A stretch of 64,000 bases of DNA from Clostridia bacterium (GTDB taxonomy: Bacteria > Bacillota > Clostridia > Oscillospirales > Acutalibacteraceae): contig JAFSFB010000005.1 in the NCBI GenBank assembly GCA_017435385.1, positions 1-64,000 of the forward strand, given 5' to 3'. Positions 8,784-17,232 of the stretch are shown piece by piece; the first letter of the stretch is position 1, and each line of letters begins with the position of its first letter. The notes below the pieces were generated by a model, which saw only the letters and a program-made list of their open reading frames with translations, was not told the origin of the DNA and did not search any database. Made by a program: the position numbers and the translations under genes.

Positions 8784-9215
8784 TTATGCATATTTCTCAA
8801 CCAGATAATCGATCGCTCTGAGATATCCGTCAAAGCCAAGACCGATATATGACTTTTCGCATGCCATGCCTGCGTAGGATATCTGCCTGAAATCCTCACG
8901 CTTTGAAACATCGGAAATATGAACCTCAACCGCAGGCAGAGAAACAGCCTTGAGCGCATCGAGAATGGCAACGCTTGTGTGCGTATATGCGGCAGGGTTG
9001 ATGACAATGCCGTCAAAATTGTTGAGAGCCGACTGGATTTCGTCAACTATCGCACCCTCATGGTTGGATTGAAAAATCTTAACCTCAATATTATTTTCTG
9101 CGGCATGCGATTCGATCAGCGAGCACAGCCCCGAATAATTCCGTGAGCCGTAAATATCGGGCTCTCTGATTCCGAGCATATTGAGGTTCGGACCGTTTAT
9201 AACAAGAATTTTCAT
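8784..9215 (-). CDS. aroQ: 3-dehydroquinate dehydratase, type II
   Basis: Third shikimate-pathway step: dehydration of 3-dehydroquinate to 3-dehydroshikimate. The 143-residue length is normal for the dodecameric type II enzyme. Signatures are GPNLNMLGIREPDIYG at the N-terminus (with the catalytic Tyr), NPAAYTHTSVAILDAL and EVHISDVSKREDFR (catalytic His). It is the last gene of the operon and its ATG overlaps the aroE/aroK stop in an ATGA, indicating translational coupling. Confidence 0.97.
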   Translation of the reverse strand: MKILVINGPNLNMLGIREPDIYGSRNYSGLCSLIESHAAENNIEVKIFQSNHEGAIVDEIQSALNNFDGIVINPAAYTHTSVAILDALKAVSLPAVEVHISDVSKREDFRQISYAGMACEKSYIGLGFDGYLRAIDYLVEKYA

Positions 9216-10420
9216 AGACTGATTCTCCTTAATGTTTCTTCGGGATTGCTGTCAACCTCAACCGTTATATCCGCAGTTTCGAGATAAAGCGGCAAACGCT
9301 GAGCATGCATTTTTTTCAGCGTATCAAGATCTTTTGAAAGAGGTCTGCCGTCGGTTGCGAGTCTTTCAATGGGAGCGTTGAGAAAAATGACCGTTGAATT
9401 TTCACGCAGAGCGATGCGGTTTTCTTCTCTGAGGATTGCGCCGCCGCCCGTTGCGATGATTCTGCCCTGCTCCTTTGCGATGGCTTTCAGAGCCGCCGTT
9501 TCACGGCTTCTGAATTCCGATTCGCCGTATTTCTCAAAAATTTCGGGAATCGTTTCGCCGCATTCTTCAACGAGAGAGTCGGTGTCAACGGCTTGTCTGC
9601 CGAGCTTTTCAGAGAGCATGCGTGCGAGAGTTGATTTACCGCAGCCGGGCATGCCGACGAGAACGATGTTTTTCTGATTTTTCAGAATAACATCATGGAT
9701 TCTGTCGATTTCGGAGAGCGGGAAGCAGTTGCCCGTGAATATTTGTGCAGCCATCACAGCCTGAGCAACGAGCATTGGAAGACCGTTGATGCAGTCAATG
9801 CCGAGCTTTTCGGCATCAAGAAGAAAAACGGTTCTTGCAGGGTTATATATCAGGTCAAGAGCTTTTTGGCATTTTGTGAATTCGGAAAGATCAATCAGCC
9901 TCTCGCCGTTATTCGGATACATTCCGACGGGAGTCGTGTTGATGATTATATCCGCATCGTAATGGCGGCTGATATTGTCATAATTGTTTTCGCCGCTTCG
10001 GGAAACAACAATGATCTCTCTTGCGCCCTCGTCAGCCGAAACAAGCTGAGCCGTAAGGCTTGCACCTCCCGAACCGAGAATGAGAACCTTTTTGCCCTTG
10101 AAATCGCAGCCGATTTTCCTTGCCATATAAAGGAAGCCGAAATAGTCGGTGTTGTCGCCGTAAAGCGAGCCGTCGGGACGGCGGACAACCGTGTTGACCG
10201 AGCCCGCTTTTTTTGCGGTTTCGGACAGAACGGAGCAACGCTTATATGCCTCGATCTTGTACGGTATCGTGACATTGAAGCCGCTCAGACGGGTGTCGGC
10301 AAAGAAATCGTCGAGCTTTTCGGGCTCCGTGGGATAAAGCTTATATTCATAGTCGCAAAGAAGCGAATGAATCTGAGGGGAGAGGGAGTGACCGAGCTTT
10401 CTGCCCAGCAAACCAAACAT
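9212..10420 (-). CDS. aroE/aroK: Shikimate dehydrogenase-shikimate kinase fusion (AroE-AroK)
   Basis: One 402-residue polypeptide joins two consecutive steps: 3-dehydroshikimate to shikimate (NADPH) and shikimate to shikimate 3-phosphate (ATP). Residues 1 to about 240 are AroE: GHSLSPQIHSLL, VTIPYKIEAYK with the catalytic Lys, GDNTDYFGF, NADP loop LGSGGAS, NTTPVGMYPN. From about residue 250 the AroK part has Walker A GMPGCGKST, DTDSLVEE, FRSRETAAL and GGGAILRE with the GRPL lid. The frame runs through the junction with no stop or slippery site. ATG 10420 is preferred because the GTG at 10429 lies in the AGGTG ribosome binding site. Confidence 0.95.
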   Translation of the reverse strand: MFGLLGRKLGHSLSPQIHSLLCDYEYKLYPTEPEKLDDFFADTRLSGFNVTIPYKIEAYKRCSVLSETAKKAGSVNTVVRRPDGSLYGDNTDYFGFLYMARKIGCDFKGKKVLILGSGGASLTAQLVSADEGAREIIVVSRSGENNYDNISRHYDADIIINTTPVGMYPNNGERLIDLSEFTKCQKALDLIYNPARTVFLLDAEKLGIDCINGLPMLVAQAVMAAQIFTGNCFPLSEIDRIHDVILKNQKNIVLVGMPGCGKSTLARMLSEKLGRQAVDTDSLVEECGETIPEIFEKYGESEFRSRETAALKAIAKEQGRIIATGGGAILREENRIALRENSTVIFLNAPIERLATDGRPLSKDLDTLKKMHAQRLPLYLETADITVEVDSNPEETLRRISL

Positions 10421-10441
10421 AAAAATCACCTTTTCAAGACA

Positions 10442-11578
10442 TTAATCCTCTGTGTAGCTTCCGAGATAGCTGAACTGCTCGCAGTCGCTTTCAAGCTCGC
10501 AGAGCAGAGCCTTGAGGTTTTCGGAGTAAACCGAGGCATCGATATCGAAATAGAACATGAATTCAAAGTTGCTTCCCGGTATGGGACGGCTTTCGAGCTT
10601 TGTCATGTTCAGCCCGAGAGCGGCAAATTTGGAGATTATGTTATAGAGTGAACCCGGCTTATGGGGAATCGTGAGCATGATGCTCGTCTTTTTTGCGCCG
10701 GGATATATTTCGGGCTTTTTTGAAATGCAGATAAAGCGGGTATAGTTGTTGTCCGTGTTCTGCACTCCGCTTTTGAGAACCCTGAGAGAGTAAAGCTCGG
10801 CGCAGTCCTTTGAACCGATTGCGGCGCAGTCGGTTCTTCCGCTTTCGGCAACCATCTTTGCGGCTGCGGCGGTATTCTTGCAGACCGTTACCTTCGCACC
10901 GATCGAGGCGATGAATTCGGAGCATTGATTGAGAGCCTGCTCATGGGAGAAGACCTCTTTGATGTCGCCGACCGCTGTTCCATCGGGAGCAAGGAGCGAA
11001 TGCCCGATGAAGAGCTTTGTGCTGTGAGTAATATAGAATTTATATTTTTTCATCAGGTCATAGACCGTGTTGACCGAGCCTGCCGTGCTGTTTTCGAGGG
11101 GAAGGATGCCGTAGCGGCAAAGACCGCTGTCAACTGCCTTGAAAACATCCTCGAAGCCCGAGAAATACATGATTGAGGGATAGGTAAAAAGCTTGTCGCA
11201 GGCGAACTGCGAATATGCTCCCTCAACGCCCTGACACGCAACGGTTGCTCTGTCGGGTCTTTGGAGCGGAGTTGAAGCGGTAACCTCCTCGAGCATTTTT
11301 GTCAGCTCCGAAGAGGGATTGATGAGCTTCTTCTGATATGTGCGGCTCAGGTCGAATATTGTCTGATAAAGAGTTTTTGTATAAACCTGAATTTCGGGAG
11401 AGGTCATTTCCGTGACTTTGTTGACAACCTTGCGCTCACGCTCTCTGTCAAAAACGGGAAGACCGTTTTCCTTTTTATAAGCGGCAATGCCTGCGGCGGT
11501 CTTCATTCTTTTTTCAAAAAGCTCGGTGAGCTGTCTGTCGATGCTGTCAATTTCCTGTCTGAGTTCGTTGATGTCCAT
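10442..11578 (-). CDS. pheA: P-protein: chorismate mutase-prephenate dehydratase
   Basis: Converts chorismate to prephenate and then phenylpyruvate, the committed route to Phe. Three domains are visible in 378 residues: an AroQ-type chorismate mutase (1-85, MDINELRQEIDSIDRQL), prephenate dehydratase (about 105-280, GVEGAYSQFACDKL, ENSTAGSV and the TRF motif in NYTRFICI) and a C-terminal ACT domain with ESRPIPG that binds Phe for feedback inhibition in this family. ATG 11578 follows an AGAGG site; a longer open frame upstream overlaps aroC and is rejected. The AroQ-PDT fusion is more common in Gram-negative bacteria and also found in some Clostridia. Confidence 0.96.
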   Translation of the reverse strand: MDINELRQEIDSIDRQLTELFEKRMKTAAGIAAYKKENGLPVFDRERERKVVNKVTEMTSPEIQVYTKTLYQTIFDLSRTYQKKLINPSSELTKMLEEVTASTPLQRPDRATVACQGVEGAYSQFACDKLFTYPSIMYFSGFEDVFKAVDSGLCRYGILPLENSTAGSVNTVYDLMKKYKFYITHSTKLFIGHSLLAPDGTAVGDIKEVFSHEQALNQCSEFIASIGAKVTVCKNTAAAAKMVAESGRTDCAAIGSKDCAELYSLRVLKSGVQNTDNNYTRFICISKKPEIYPGAKKTSIMLTIPHKPGSLYNIISKFAALGLNMTKLESRPIPGSNFEFMFYFDIDASVYSENLKALLCELESDCEQFSYLGSYTED

Positions 11579-11591
11579 AGGTTTTACCTCT

Positions 11592-12665
11592 TTATAAAAT
11601 ATAGTCTGCAATCGCAACTGCCGCCGCCGCTTCAACGCAGGGAACGGCTCTCTGAACGATGCAGGGATCGTGCCTTCCGCCGATAACGAGAGCTTCGCTT
11701 TCTCCCGTTGCGAGATTGACAGTCTGCTGTTCCTTGGCGATTGAGGGGGTGGGCTTGAATGCACAGCGGAAGATGATCGGCATGCCCGAGGAAATTCCCC
11801 CGAGAATACCGCCGTGGTTGTTGGTTCTTGTCTTAACTGAGCCGTTTACGCTGATGAATTCATCATTATTTTCGCTGCCTCGGAGCTTGCTGCCCTCAAA
11901 GCCCGAACCGAATTCGATGCCCTTGACGGCGGGGATTCCGAAGATTATGCTGCTGATCTTGTTTTCGATTCCGTCAAAGATCGGCTCTCCGACGCCTGCG
12001 GGCATTCCGATTACGGCGCATTCGACCGTACCGCCGACTGAATCGCCTTCTGAACGGGCGGAGTCGATCAACGCCACCATTTCCGCTCCTTTTTCATCAT
12101 TTATAACGGGCAGATCTTTTGCTCTGACTGCGCTCAGTTCATCTTTGGAAACGCTGACGGCGTTGAATCTTTCATCGTCAACATGTCCGATAGAGGCGAT
12201 GTGTGCGCCGATATGAATGCCCTTGTTTTCGAGAAGCTGAATGCAGACAGCCCCTGCAAAGCAGAGAGGAGCGGTCATTCTTCCGCTGAAATTGCCGCCG
12301 CCTCTGATATCATTGAAGCCGTTGTGCTTCATGTAAGCGGCAAAATCGCTGTGAGCGGGGCGGGGAAGCATGCGGAGCTTATCGTAATCACCCGAGCGGG
12401 TGTCGGAATTCTCGATGACTGCGCATATCGGTGCGCCGCAGGTTACGCCGTCAACAATGCCCGAAATGATATTCGGCTTGTCCGCTTCCTTGCGTGTGGT
12501 TGAAATTTTGTTTTTGCCGGGGGCACGCCTTGCCATGAAGGCTTCAATGCGGTCAAGATCGAGCTTTACACCTGCGGGAATGCCGTCAAGCACGCAGCCG
12601 ATCGCCTGAGAATGGGACTGACCGAAAACCGTGAGTTTAATTTTTGAGCCGAAGTTACAGGACAT
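11592..12665 (-). CDS. aroC: Chorismate synthase
   Basis: Last step to chorismate: FMN-dependent trans-elimination of phosphate from EPSP. 357 residues, normal length. Signatures: FGQSHSQAIGCVLDGIPAG, RRAPGKNKISTTRKEAD, HSDFAAYMKHNGFNDIRGGG and GRHDPCIVQRAVPCVEA. ATG 12665 is preceded by GGAGG and overlaps the end of aroA by 11 bases; the longer open frame upstream is inside aroA. Needs reduced FMN, from an intrinsic or partner reductase not seen here. Confidence 0.97.
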   Translation of the reverse strand: MSCNFGSKIKLTVFGQSHSQAIGCVLDGIPAGVKLDLDRIEAFMARRAPGKNKISTTRKEADKPNIISGIVDGVTCGAPICAVIENSDTRSGDYDKLRMLPRPAHSDFAAYMKHNGFNDIRGGGNFSGRMTAPLCFAGAVCIQLLENKGIHIGAHIASIGHVDDERFNAVSVSKDELSAVRAKDLPVINDEKGAEMVALIDSARSEGDSVGGTVECAVIGMPAGVGEPIFDGIENKISSIIFGIPAVKGIEFGSGFEGSKLRGSENNDEFISVNGSVKTRTNNHGGILGGISSGMPIIFRCAFKPTPSIAKEQQTVNLATGESEALVIGGRHDPCIVQRAVPCVEAAAAVAIADYIL

Positions 12666-13887
12666 ATGCCTTACCTCCAAGACTGTTATAATCTTCAAAA
12701 AATGCGGGATAGGATTTGCCGACTGCATGAGCGTTGGTTATTATTACGGGATTTTCGCATTTCTGCGCCGCAACCGCTGCTGCCATAGCAATTCGGTGGT
12801 CGCCGAAGGAATCGGTTTCGCCGCCCGAAAGAGAAGCCTTTCCTCTGATTATCAGACCGTCAGCGGTCGTTTCAACATCACCGCCGAGTGAGCGGAGCAT
12901 CGATGCGACGGACTCTATGCGGTCGCTTTCTTTAAGGCGGAGTCTTTCGGCGTTGAAAATAACCGTTTCTCCGTCGGCGGTTGCCGCAGCAACCGCAATA
13001 ACGGGCACGGCATCGGGTATCTGCGAGGCATCAACCCTGCAGCCGTGAAGCGATGAAATGTCGGCTTTGAAGCCCGTTTTTGTTCTTGCGATTTTTGCCC
13101 CCATATCTGTCAGCACATCCGTAATTGCCTTGTCGCCCTGAACGGAATCGGGATTGAGATTGCACACCTCAACTCCCGAGCAGAGCCAGAATGCGGCGTT
13201 TGACCAGTCTGCCTCGACCGCAAGATCGCAGCCCGAAAGCTTGCCGCCATTTATATAAAAGACATTATTTTCTTCTTTGATCTCCGCTCCGAATTTTTTC
13301 AAAACATACAGCGTGATATCTATATACGGCTTTGATTCAACGGGAGGAATGAGGTTGAGTCTGCTTTCGCCCGAAAGGAATGACAGAGCCATAAGCAGTC
13401 CCGTCACAAACTGCGAGCTGACATTTCCTCTGATCGAATATTCGCCGCAGCTTATCCTGCCCGAAACGCTAAGCGGAAAAGAGTCCGAGATTTTCGCACC
13501 TGCACGGATCAGCTCTTCTTTGAGAGGGGATAACGGTCTTTCGGGAAGCCTGCCCGATGCTGAGATCTCGGTCTGAGTTCCGAGTGCGCAGATAACGGGG
13601 AGCAGAAATCGGATCGTTGAGCCGCTTTCACGGCAGTTGATCTTTGCCTTTCCGAGAGCCGCTGATATTGGCGTGACAGCATAAATATCGCCGCTTTTCT
13701 CAATGCCTGCGCCGAGGTTTCTCAGGCAGTCAACCGTTGCTTCGATATCCTCGGAGGAGGTGTTGATTCTGATTTTGCTTTCGCCCTTTGCAAGTGCGGC
13801 GCATATCAGCGCACGGTGAGCAAAGGATTTTGACGAGATACCGTCAATGCTGCCCGATAACGGGCAGGGGGTGATTTTTATGTTCAT
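12655..13887 (-). CDS. aroA: 3-phosphoshikimate 1-carboxyvinyltransferase (EPSP synthase)
   Basis: Transfers enolpyruvyl from PEP to shikimate 3-phosphate. 410 residues in two inside-out alpha/beta domains. Conserved segments: SKSFAHRALICAALA (Lys and Ser contact substrate), SGSTIRFLLPVICALG, RPLSPLKEELIRAGA, RLRLKESDRIESVASML and DHRIAMAAAVAA. In position 90-100 of E. coli numbering the SGSTIRF motif departs from the LGNAGTAxR form of class I enzymes, suggesting a class II-like, possibly glyphosate-tolerant variant; this needs testing. Confidence 0.95.
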   Translation of the reverse strand: MNIKITPCPLSGSIDGISSKSFAHRALICAALAKGESKIRINTSSEDIEATVDCLRNLGAGIEKSGDIYAVTPISAALGKAKINCRESGSTIRFLLPVICALGTQTEISASGRLPERPLSPLKEELIRAGAKISDSFPLSVSGRISCGEYSIRGNVSSQFVTGLLMALSFLSGESRLNLIPPVESKPYIDITLYVLKKFGAEIKEENNVFYINGGKLSGCDLAVEADWSNAAFWLCSGVEVCNLNPDSVQGDKAITDVLTDMGAKIARTKTGFKADISSLHGCRVDASQIPDAVPVIAVAAATADGETVIFNAERLRLKESDRIESVASMLRSLGGDVETTADGLIIRGKASLSGGETDSFGDHRIAMAAAVAAQKCENPVIITNAHAVGKSYPAFFEDYNSLGGKAYVL

Positions 13888-13910
13888 CAGATATCCTCAT
13901 TCCGCTGAAA

Positions 13911-14960
13911 TTATTTATATTCCGCAATTTCTTTAAGCACATCAACGGGAATCTTTTTCAGAACGCATTCGCCGATTTTTTTCGGAACGACAAATGTTAT
14001 TTCGCCGCCTGTCCGCTTCTTGTCCGAAAGAGCGGCATCGGCAAGATCTTCGGGAGAGAAGGTGCATTCGCAGGGCAGATTGTTATTTCTGTTTGCTTCA
14101 ATTATTCCGTCGGTGCAGTCCTCATCGCTCCAGCCGAGGGCGATGCTTGCCTTGGAGGCAATAACCATGCCGATTGCAACCGCACTTCCGTGAGAAATTT
14201 CAAAATTGCTGAGCTTTTCGATTGAATGAGCCATCGTGTGTCCGAAGTTGAGAAGCTGTCTGTCACCCTTGTCGAATTCGTCTTTCTCAACAACATCACG
14301 CTTCAATTCAACACATCTTGCAATTATATTTTCTGTATTATCTTTTATGTTTCCGTGTTTAACGGCATCGAACAGCTCTCTGTCAAATATAACGCCGTAT
14401 TTTATAACCTCAGCCATGCCGTCAGCAAAAATTTCGGGCGAAAGGGTCGAGAGAGTATCTGTATCGCAAACAACAAGCGAGGGCTGATAAAATGCGCCCA
14501 TGAGGTTTTTGCCTGCGGTGAGATTGACTGCGGTTTTGCCGCCTACGGATGAGTCAACAGCCGCAAGCAGAGTTGTCGGCACCTGCACAAAGGGTATGCC
14601 TCTGAGATAGAGCGAAGCGGCAAGACCCGTCATGTCGCCCGTAACGCCGCCGCCGAGAGCAACAGCGAAATCGGTGCGTGTGAGGCGGTTATCCGCCATG
14701 AATTCGAGAATGTCAAACAAGGTTTTTGCACTTTTTGATTCTTCTCCTGCAGGGAAAATATATGTAATAACATCGATTCCCGATTTTTCCAGACTGTCAA
14801 CCGCTTTGCCGAGCCACAGCGGAGCGACATTTGAATCGGTGATGACAATGCACCTTCTTTTTCCGAGAAGAGAAACGCATTTTTCTCCGAGCGTTGAAAT
14901 GATTCCCGAACCGATAATGACTTCATATTCTTTTGATGCCGGTACTCTGACTGATTTCAT
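13911..14960 (-). CDS. aroB: 3-dehydroquinate synthase
   Basis: Converts DAHP to 3-dehydroquinate with NAD+ and a divalent metal. 349 residues. Visible are ITDSNVAPLW, PAGEESKSAKTL (NAD binding), ALGGGVTGDMTGLAASLYLRG, TTLLAAVDSSVGGKTAVN and the metal ligands E in ADGMAEVIKYG and H in NFGHTMAHSIEKL and HGSAVAIGM. Located between tyrA and aroA, nine bases after the tyrA stop. Confidence 0.97.
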   Translation of the reverse strand: MKSVRVPASKEYEVIIGSGIISTLGEKCVSLLGKRRCIVITDSNVAPLWLGKAVDSLEKSGIDVITYIFPAGEESKSAKTLFDILEFMADNRLTRTDFAVALGGGVTGDMTGLAASLYLRGIPFVQVPTTLLAAVDSSVGGKTAVNLTAGKNLMGAFYQPSLVVCDTDTLSTLSPEIFADGMAEVIKYGVIFDRELFDAVKHGNIKDNTENIIARCVELKRDVVEKDEFDKGDRQLLNFGHTMAHSIEKLSNFEISHGSAVAIGMVIASKASIALGWSDEDCTDGIIEANRNNNLPCECTFSPEDLADAALSDKKRTGGEITFVVPKKIGECVLKKIPVDVLKEIAEYK

Positions 14961-14968
14961 ATTAAAAC

Positions 14969-15799
14969 CTACTTTGCCTGAATTTTGCTGTCCGTGCCTT
15001 CCTTGAGAAGAGCCGCAAGACCTTCTCTGTCGCCGCTTTTGAGAGCCGTGCTGTATTCCGAAAGGCGGTCTACGAGATAGTCGATCTCGCTGATAAGATT
15101 ATCTTTGTTCTCAAAGAAAAGCTCTGTCCACATCTTTTCGTTGAGCTTTGAAACACGGGTCAGATCTCTGTAGCTTCCTGCCGAAAAGCCCTTCTGGCTG
15201 ACGGCGGTCGTGCTTTTGACATAGGCGTTCGAGATGACATGAGGAAGCTGCGAGGTGAAGGCGATGATTCTGTCATGCTCCTCGGGGGAGGTGAGGTTGA
15301 CCTCGCCGAAGCCTGCATCGTCGAGCACGCCTCTGAGCTTATGAAGAACACGGATATCCGTATTTTCTTTCGGAGTAAGAATCATCGTTGCATTTTTGAA
15401 AAGATTGCCTCTTGAACGGGTGAAGCCCGAAAACTGAGTACCCGCCATGGGGTGAGCTCCGATGAATTCAAAGCAGTTCTCCGAGGCGATTTTTTCGCAC
15501 GGAGCGCAGACGGATCTTTTGACGCCGCCGCAGTCCGCAACGATTGCGCCTTTTTTGATCAGAGGAGCGATCTTCTCTATATATTCTACAGTATCTTTGG
15601 GGTAAAGTGCAACAAAAATAATGTCACATTCCGAAATTGTTTTTTCATTCAGCTCATCCCTGATTGCTCCGACAAGCTTTGCGGCGAGCATGGAGCTTCT
15701 GTTGATGTCGAATCCGTAAACATCGTGCTTGCCGCTTTCGCTGAGTGCTCTTGCAAGAGAACCGCCGATAAGACCGAGTCCCGAAACACCGATTTTCAT
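14969..15799 (-). CDS. tyrA: Prephenate dehydrogenase
   Basis: Oxidative decarboxylation of prephenate to 4-hydroxyphenylpyruvate, the Tyr branch. 276 residues with the NAD loop GVSGLGLIGGSLARAL, the catalytic region GAHPMAGTQFSG and SQLPHVISNAYV. It lacks the C-terminal ACT domain found in many Firmicutes TyrA proteins, so direct feedback by Tyr through ACT is not expected. ATG 15799 follows GGTGA; the seven codons upstream are excluded. Second gene of the operon, 24 bases after the DAHP synthase gene. Confidence 0.95.
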   Translation of the reverse strand: MKIGVSGLGLIGGSLARALSESGKHDVYGFDINRSSMLAAKLVGAIRDELNEKTISECDIIFVALYPKDTVEYIEKIAPLIKKGAIVADCGGVKRSVCAPCEKIASENCFEFIGAHPMAGTQFSGFTRSRGNLFKNATMILTPKENTDIRVLHKLRGVLDDAGFGEVNLTSPEEHDRIIAFTSQLPHVISNAYVKSTTAVSQKGFSAGSYRDLTRVSKLNEKMWTELFFENKDNLISEIDYLVDRLSEYSTALKSGDREGLAALLKEGTDSKIQAK

Positions 15800-15823
15800 A
15801 ATATCACCTTTATAACACATTAA

Positions 15824-16831
15824 TTAAAACTTTGTCATGATTTCTCTGATTGCGTTTGCTTCCTTGACGATTTTTGCAAACTCCTCGGGACGCAGAGCCT
15901 GAGGACCGTCGCAAAGAGCGTGGGCAGGATCGTTATGCACCTCGATCATGAGTCCGTCTGCACCTGCGGCAACGGCGGCAAGGGCAAGGGGGCGTACCAT
16001 TCTTGAAATGCCTGCCGCATGGCTGGGATCGGCAATGATGGGCAGATGGGTTTTCTCTTTAAGGAGGGCTATGGCGGAAATATCCATTGTGTTTCTCGTA
16101 TAATGCTCAAAGGTGCGGATGCCTCTTTCGCAGAGCATGACCTTTGAATTGCCGCCCGCCATGATGTATTCTGCGCTCATGAGGAGCTCTTCCATCGTTG
16201 CGGCAAGACCTCTTTTGAGAAGGATCGGTTTGTCTGTTTTGCCGAGTTCCTTGAGAAGCTCGAAGTTCTGCATGTTTCTTGCACCGACCTGAATGACATC
16301 GACGTTTTCAAAAAGAGGAAGGTGGGAAAGATCCATTATCTCGGTAACGATCGGAGCTCCTGTTTCGGCTTTTGCTTTTTCAAGAAGCTCAAGGCCCTCT
16401 GCTCTCATGCCCTGAAACGCATAGGGAGAGGTTCGGGGCTTGAAGGCTCCGCCTCTGAGCAGGTTTGCGCCTGCCGACTTGATATCTCTTGCTATCGAGC
16501 ATATCTGTTCGGGCGACTCAACGGAGCAGGGACCTGCGATGAACTGGAAATTACCTCCGCCGATCTTGAAGCCGTTTATGTCAATAACCGTATCATCGGG
16601 GTGGAATTTTCGGTTTGCGCTTTTATAGGGTTCGCTGATTCGCATAACATTGCTGACAATTGTCAGACCGCTGATGAGATCAATGTCAACATGGCTTGTG
16701 TCGCCGACAAGACCGAGGACTGTGTCATATTCGCCTTCGCTGCGGTGGATCTCAAGATTGAGGCTTTTGAGCCATTCGACAAGATTCTGAATCTGAGCTT
16801 CGTCTGTTCCTTTTCTGATTGATACGACCAT
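15824..16831 (-). CDS. aroF: 3-deoxy-7-phosphoheptulonate (DAHP) synthase, type I beta with N-terminal regulatory domain
   Basis: First shikimate-pathway step: PEP plus erythrose 4-phosphate gives DAHP. The 335-residue protein has an N-terminal ferredoxin-like regulatory domain (residues 1-70, [18 protein letters not shown]), as in the Thermotoga enzyme where it senses Tyr/Phe, then a KDO8P-synthase-like TIM barrel with [39 protein letters not shown] and [12 protein letters not shown] 16831 follows GGAGGT. First structural gene of the operon, directly behind the attenuator at 16844-16883 and the leader peptide gene at 16940-16993, so it is regulated both at RNA level and probably allosterically. 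Confidence 0.96.
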   Translation of the reverse strand: MVVSIRKGTDEAQIQNLVEWLKSLNLEIHRSEGEYDTVLGLVGDTSHVDIDLISGLTIVSNVMRISEPYKSANRKFHPDDTVIDINGFKIGGGNFQFIAGPCSVESPEQICSIARDIKSAGANLLRGGAFKPRTSPYAFQGMRAEGLELLEKAKAETGAPIVTEIMDLSHLPLFENVDVIQVGARNMQNFELLKELGKTDKPILLKRGLAATMEELLMSAEYIMAGGNSKVMLCERGIRTFEHYTRNTMDISAIALLKEKTHLPIIADPSHAAGISRMVRPLALAAVAAGADGLMIEVHNDPAHALCDGPQALRPEEFAKIVKEANAIREIMTKF

Positions 16832-16843
16832 AATATTACCTCC

Positions 16844-16883
16844 GAAAAATAAAAAACTCCGCAGTGTAAATTTCACTGCGGAG
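16844..16883 (-). terminator. Attenuator terminator in the aromatic operon leader
   Basis: On the minus strand a 10-bp perfect stem CTCCGCAGTG/CACTGCGGAG (16883-16874 with 16866-16857) is followed by TTTTTTATTTTTC (16856-16844). It stands between promoter and first gene and touches the ribosome binding site (16838-16843), so it can only serve as a conditional terminator. Confidence 0.9.
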
Positions 16884-16885
16884 AA

Positions 16886-16912
16886 TAAAATCAATTCCGA
16901 ATTCCGATTTTA
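16886..16912 (-). promoter_or_regulatory. Second leader hairpin upstream of the attenuator
   Basis: TAAAATC and GATTTTA (7 bp) enclose a GGAATTCGGAATT segment. That segment can alternatively pair with AATTCCGC inside the leader-peptide coding region, giving mutually exclusive structures as expected for attenuation. Pairing was judged by eye. Confidence 0.55.
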
Positions 16913-16939
16913 CAGCAAAACCTACCAGACCCTATCAAA

Positions 16940-16993
16940 TTACTTGATAAAGTAAAAGTAGAAATATGCGTTTGTGAAAGCGGAATTAAGCAT
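16940..16993 (-). CDS. Aromatic operon leader peptide (Tyr/Phe run), 17 aa
   Basis: Sequence MLNSAFTNAYFYFYFIK: ATG at 16993, stop TAA at 16940-16942, with ribosome binding site AGAGG (17001-17006 region) seven bases before the ATG. Six consecutive codons read Tyr-Phe-Tyr-Phe-Tyr-Phe. A short peptide loaded with the pathway end products, followed by a terminator before the first biosynthetic gene, is the hallmark of ribosome-mediated attenuation as in E. coli pheL and trpL. Stalling at the run when charged tRNA-Phe or tRNA-Tyr is scarce would favour read-through. It senses both amino acids at once, fitting an operon that serves both branches. The peptide itself probably has no other function. 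Confidence 0.9.
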   Translation of the reverse strand: MLNSAFTNAYFYFYFIK

Positions 16994-17023
16994 TTTCAAG
17001 ACCTCTGAATTTTTGTTTTCTAT

Positions 17024-17052
17024 AGAATAGCACCGCAAAACCCGTTTGTCAA
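17024..17052 (-). promoter_or_regulatory. Promoter of the aromatic amino acid operon
   Basis: Minus strand TTGACA (17047-17052), 17-base spacer, TATTCT (17024-17029). Transcription should begin near 17017, about 25 bases before the leader ATG. Confidence 0.8.
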
Positions 17053-17176
17053 TAGAAAAAATCCCAAAACGCCGCTTTAAAGTGATAAATTGTTAAAACT
17101 GCACAAAAAACCGATTGCTTTTATTGCCGATGCTGAAGCTTTTACTTCTTACAGATAATAATGTGTTAATCTGCCG

Positions 17177-17205
17177 TTGCAAAAGAAACAGATTTATGTT
17201 ATTAT
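17177..17205 (+). promoter_or_regulatory. Promoter for the HD nucleotidase gene
   Basis: TTGCAA (17177-17182), 17-base spacer, TATTAT (17200-17205). Confidence 0.6.
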
Positions 17206-17232
17206 CTTATCAGTTTATTTCGGAGGACAGAT

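Noticed and set aside
9695..10651. 318-aa open frame on the plus strand
   Set aside because: Antisense to aroE/aroK and pheA; no domain, no ribosome binding site; long only because of codon bias on the other strand.
16844..17020. T-box riboswitch upstream of the DAHP synthase gene
   Set aside because: AGGGTCTGGTAGG superficially resembles a T-box sequence, but the AGGGTGGNACCGCG core is absent, the leader is too short, and a leader peptide explains it better.
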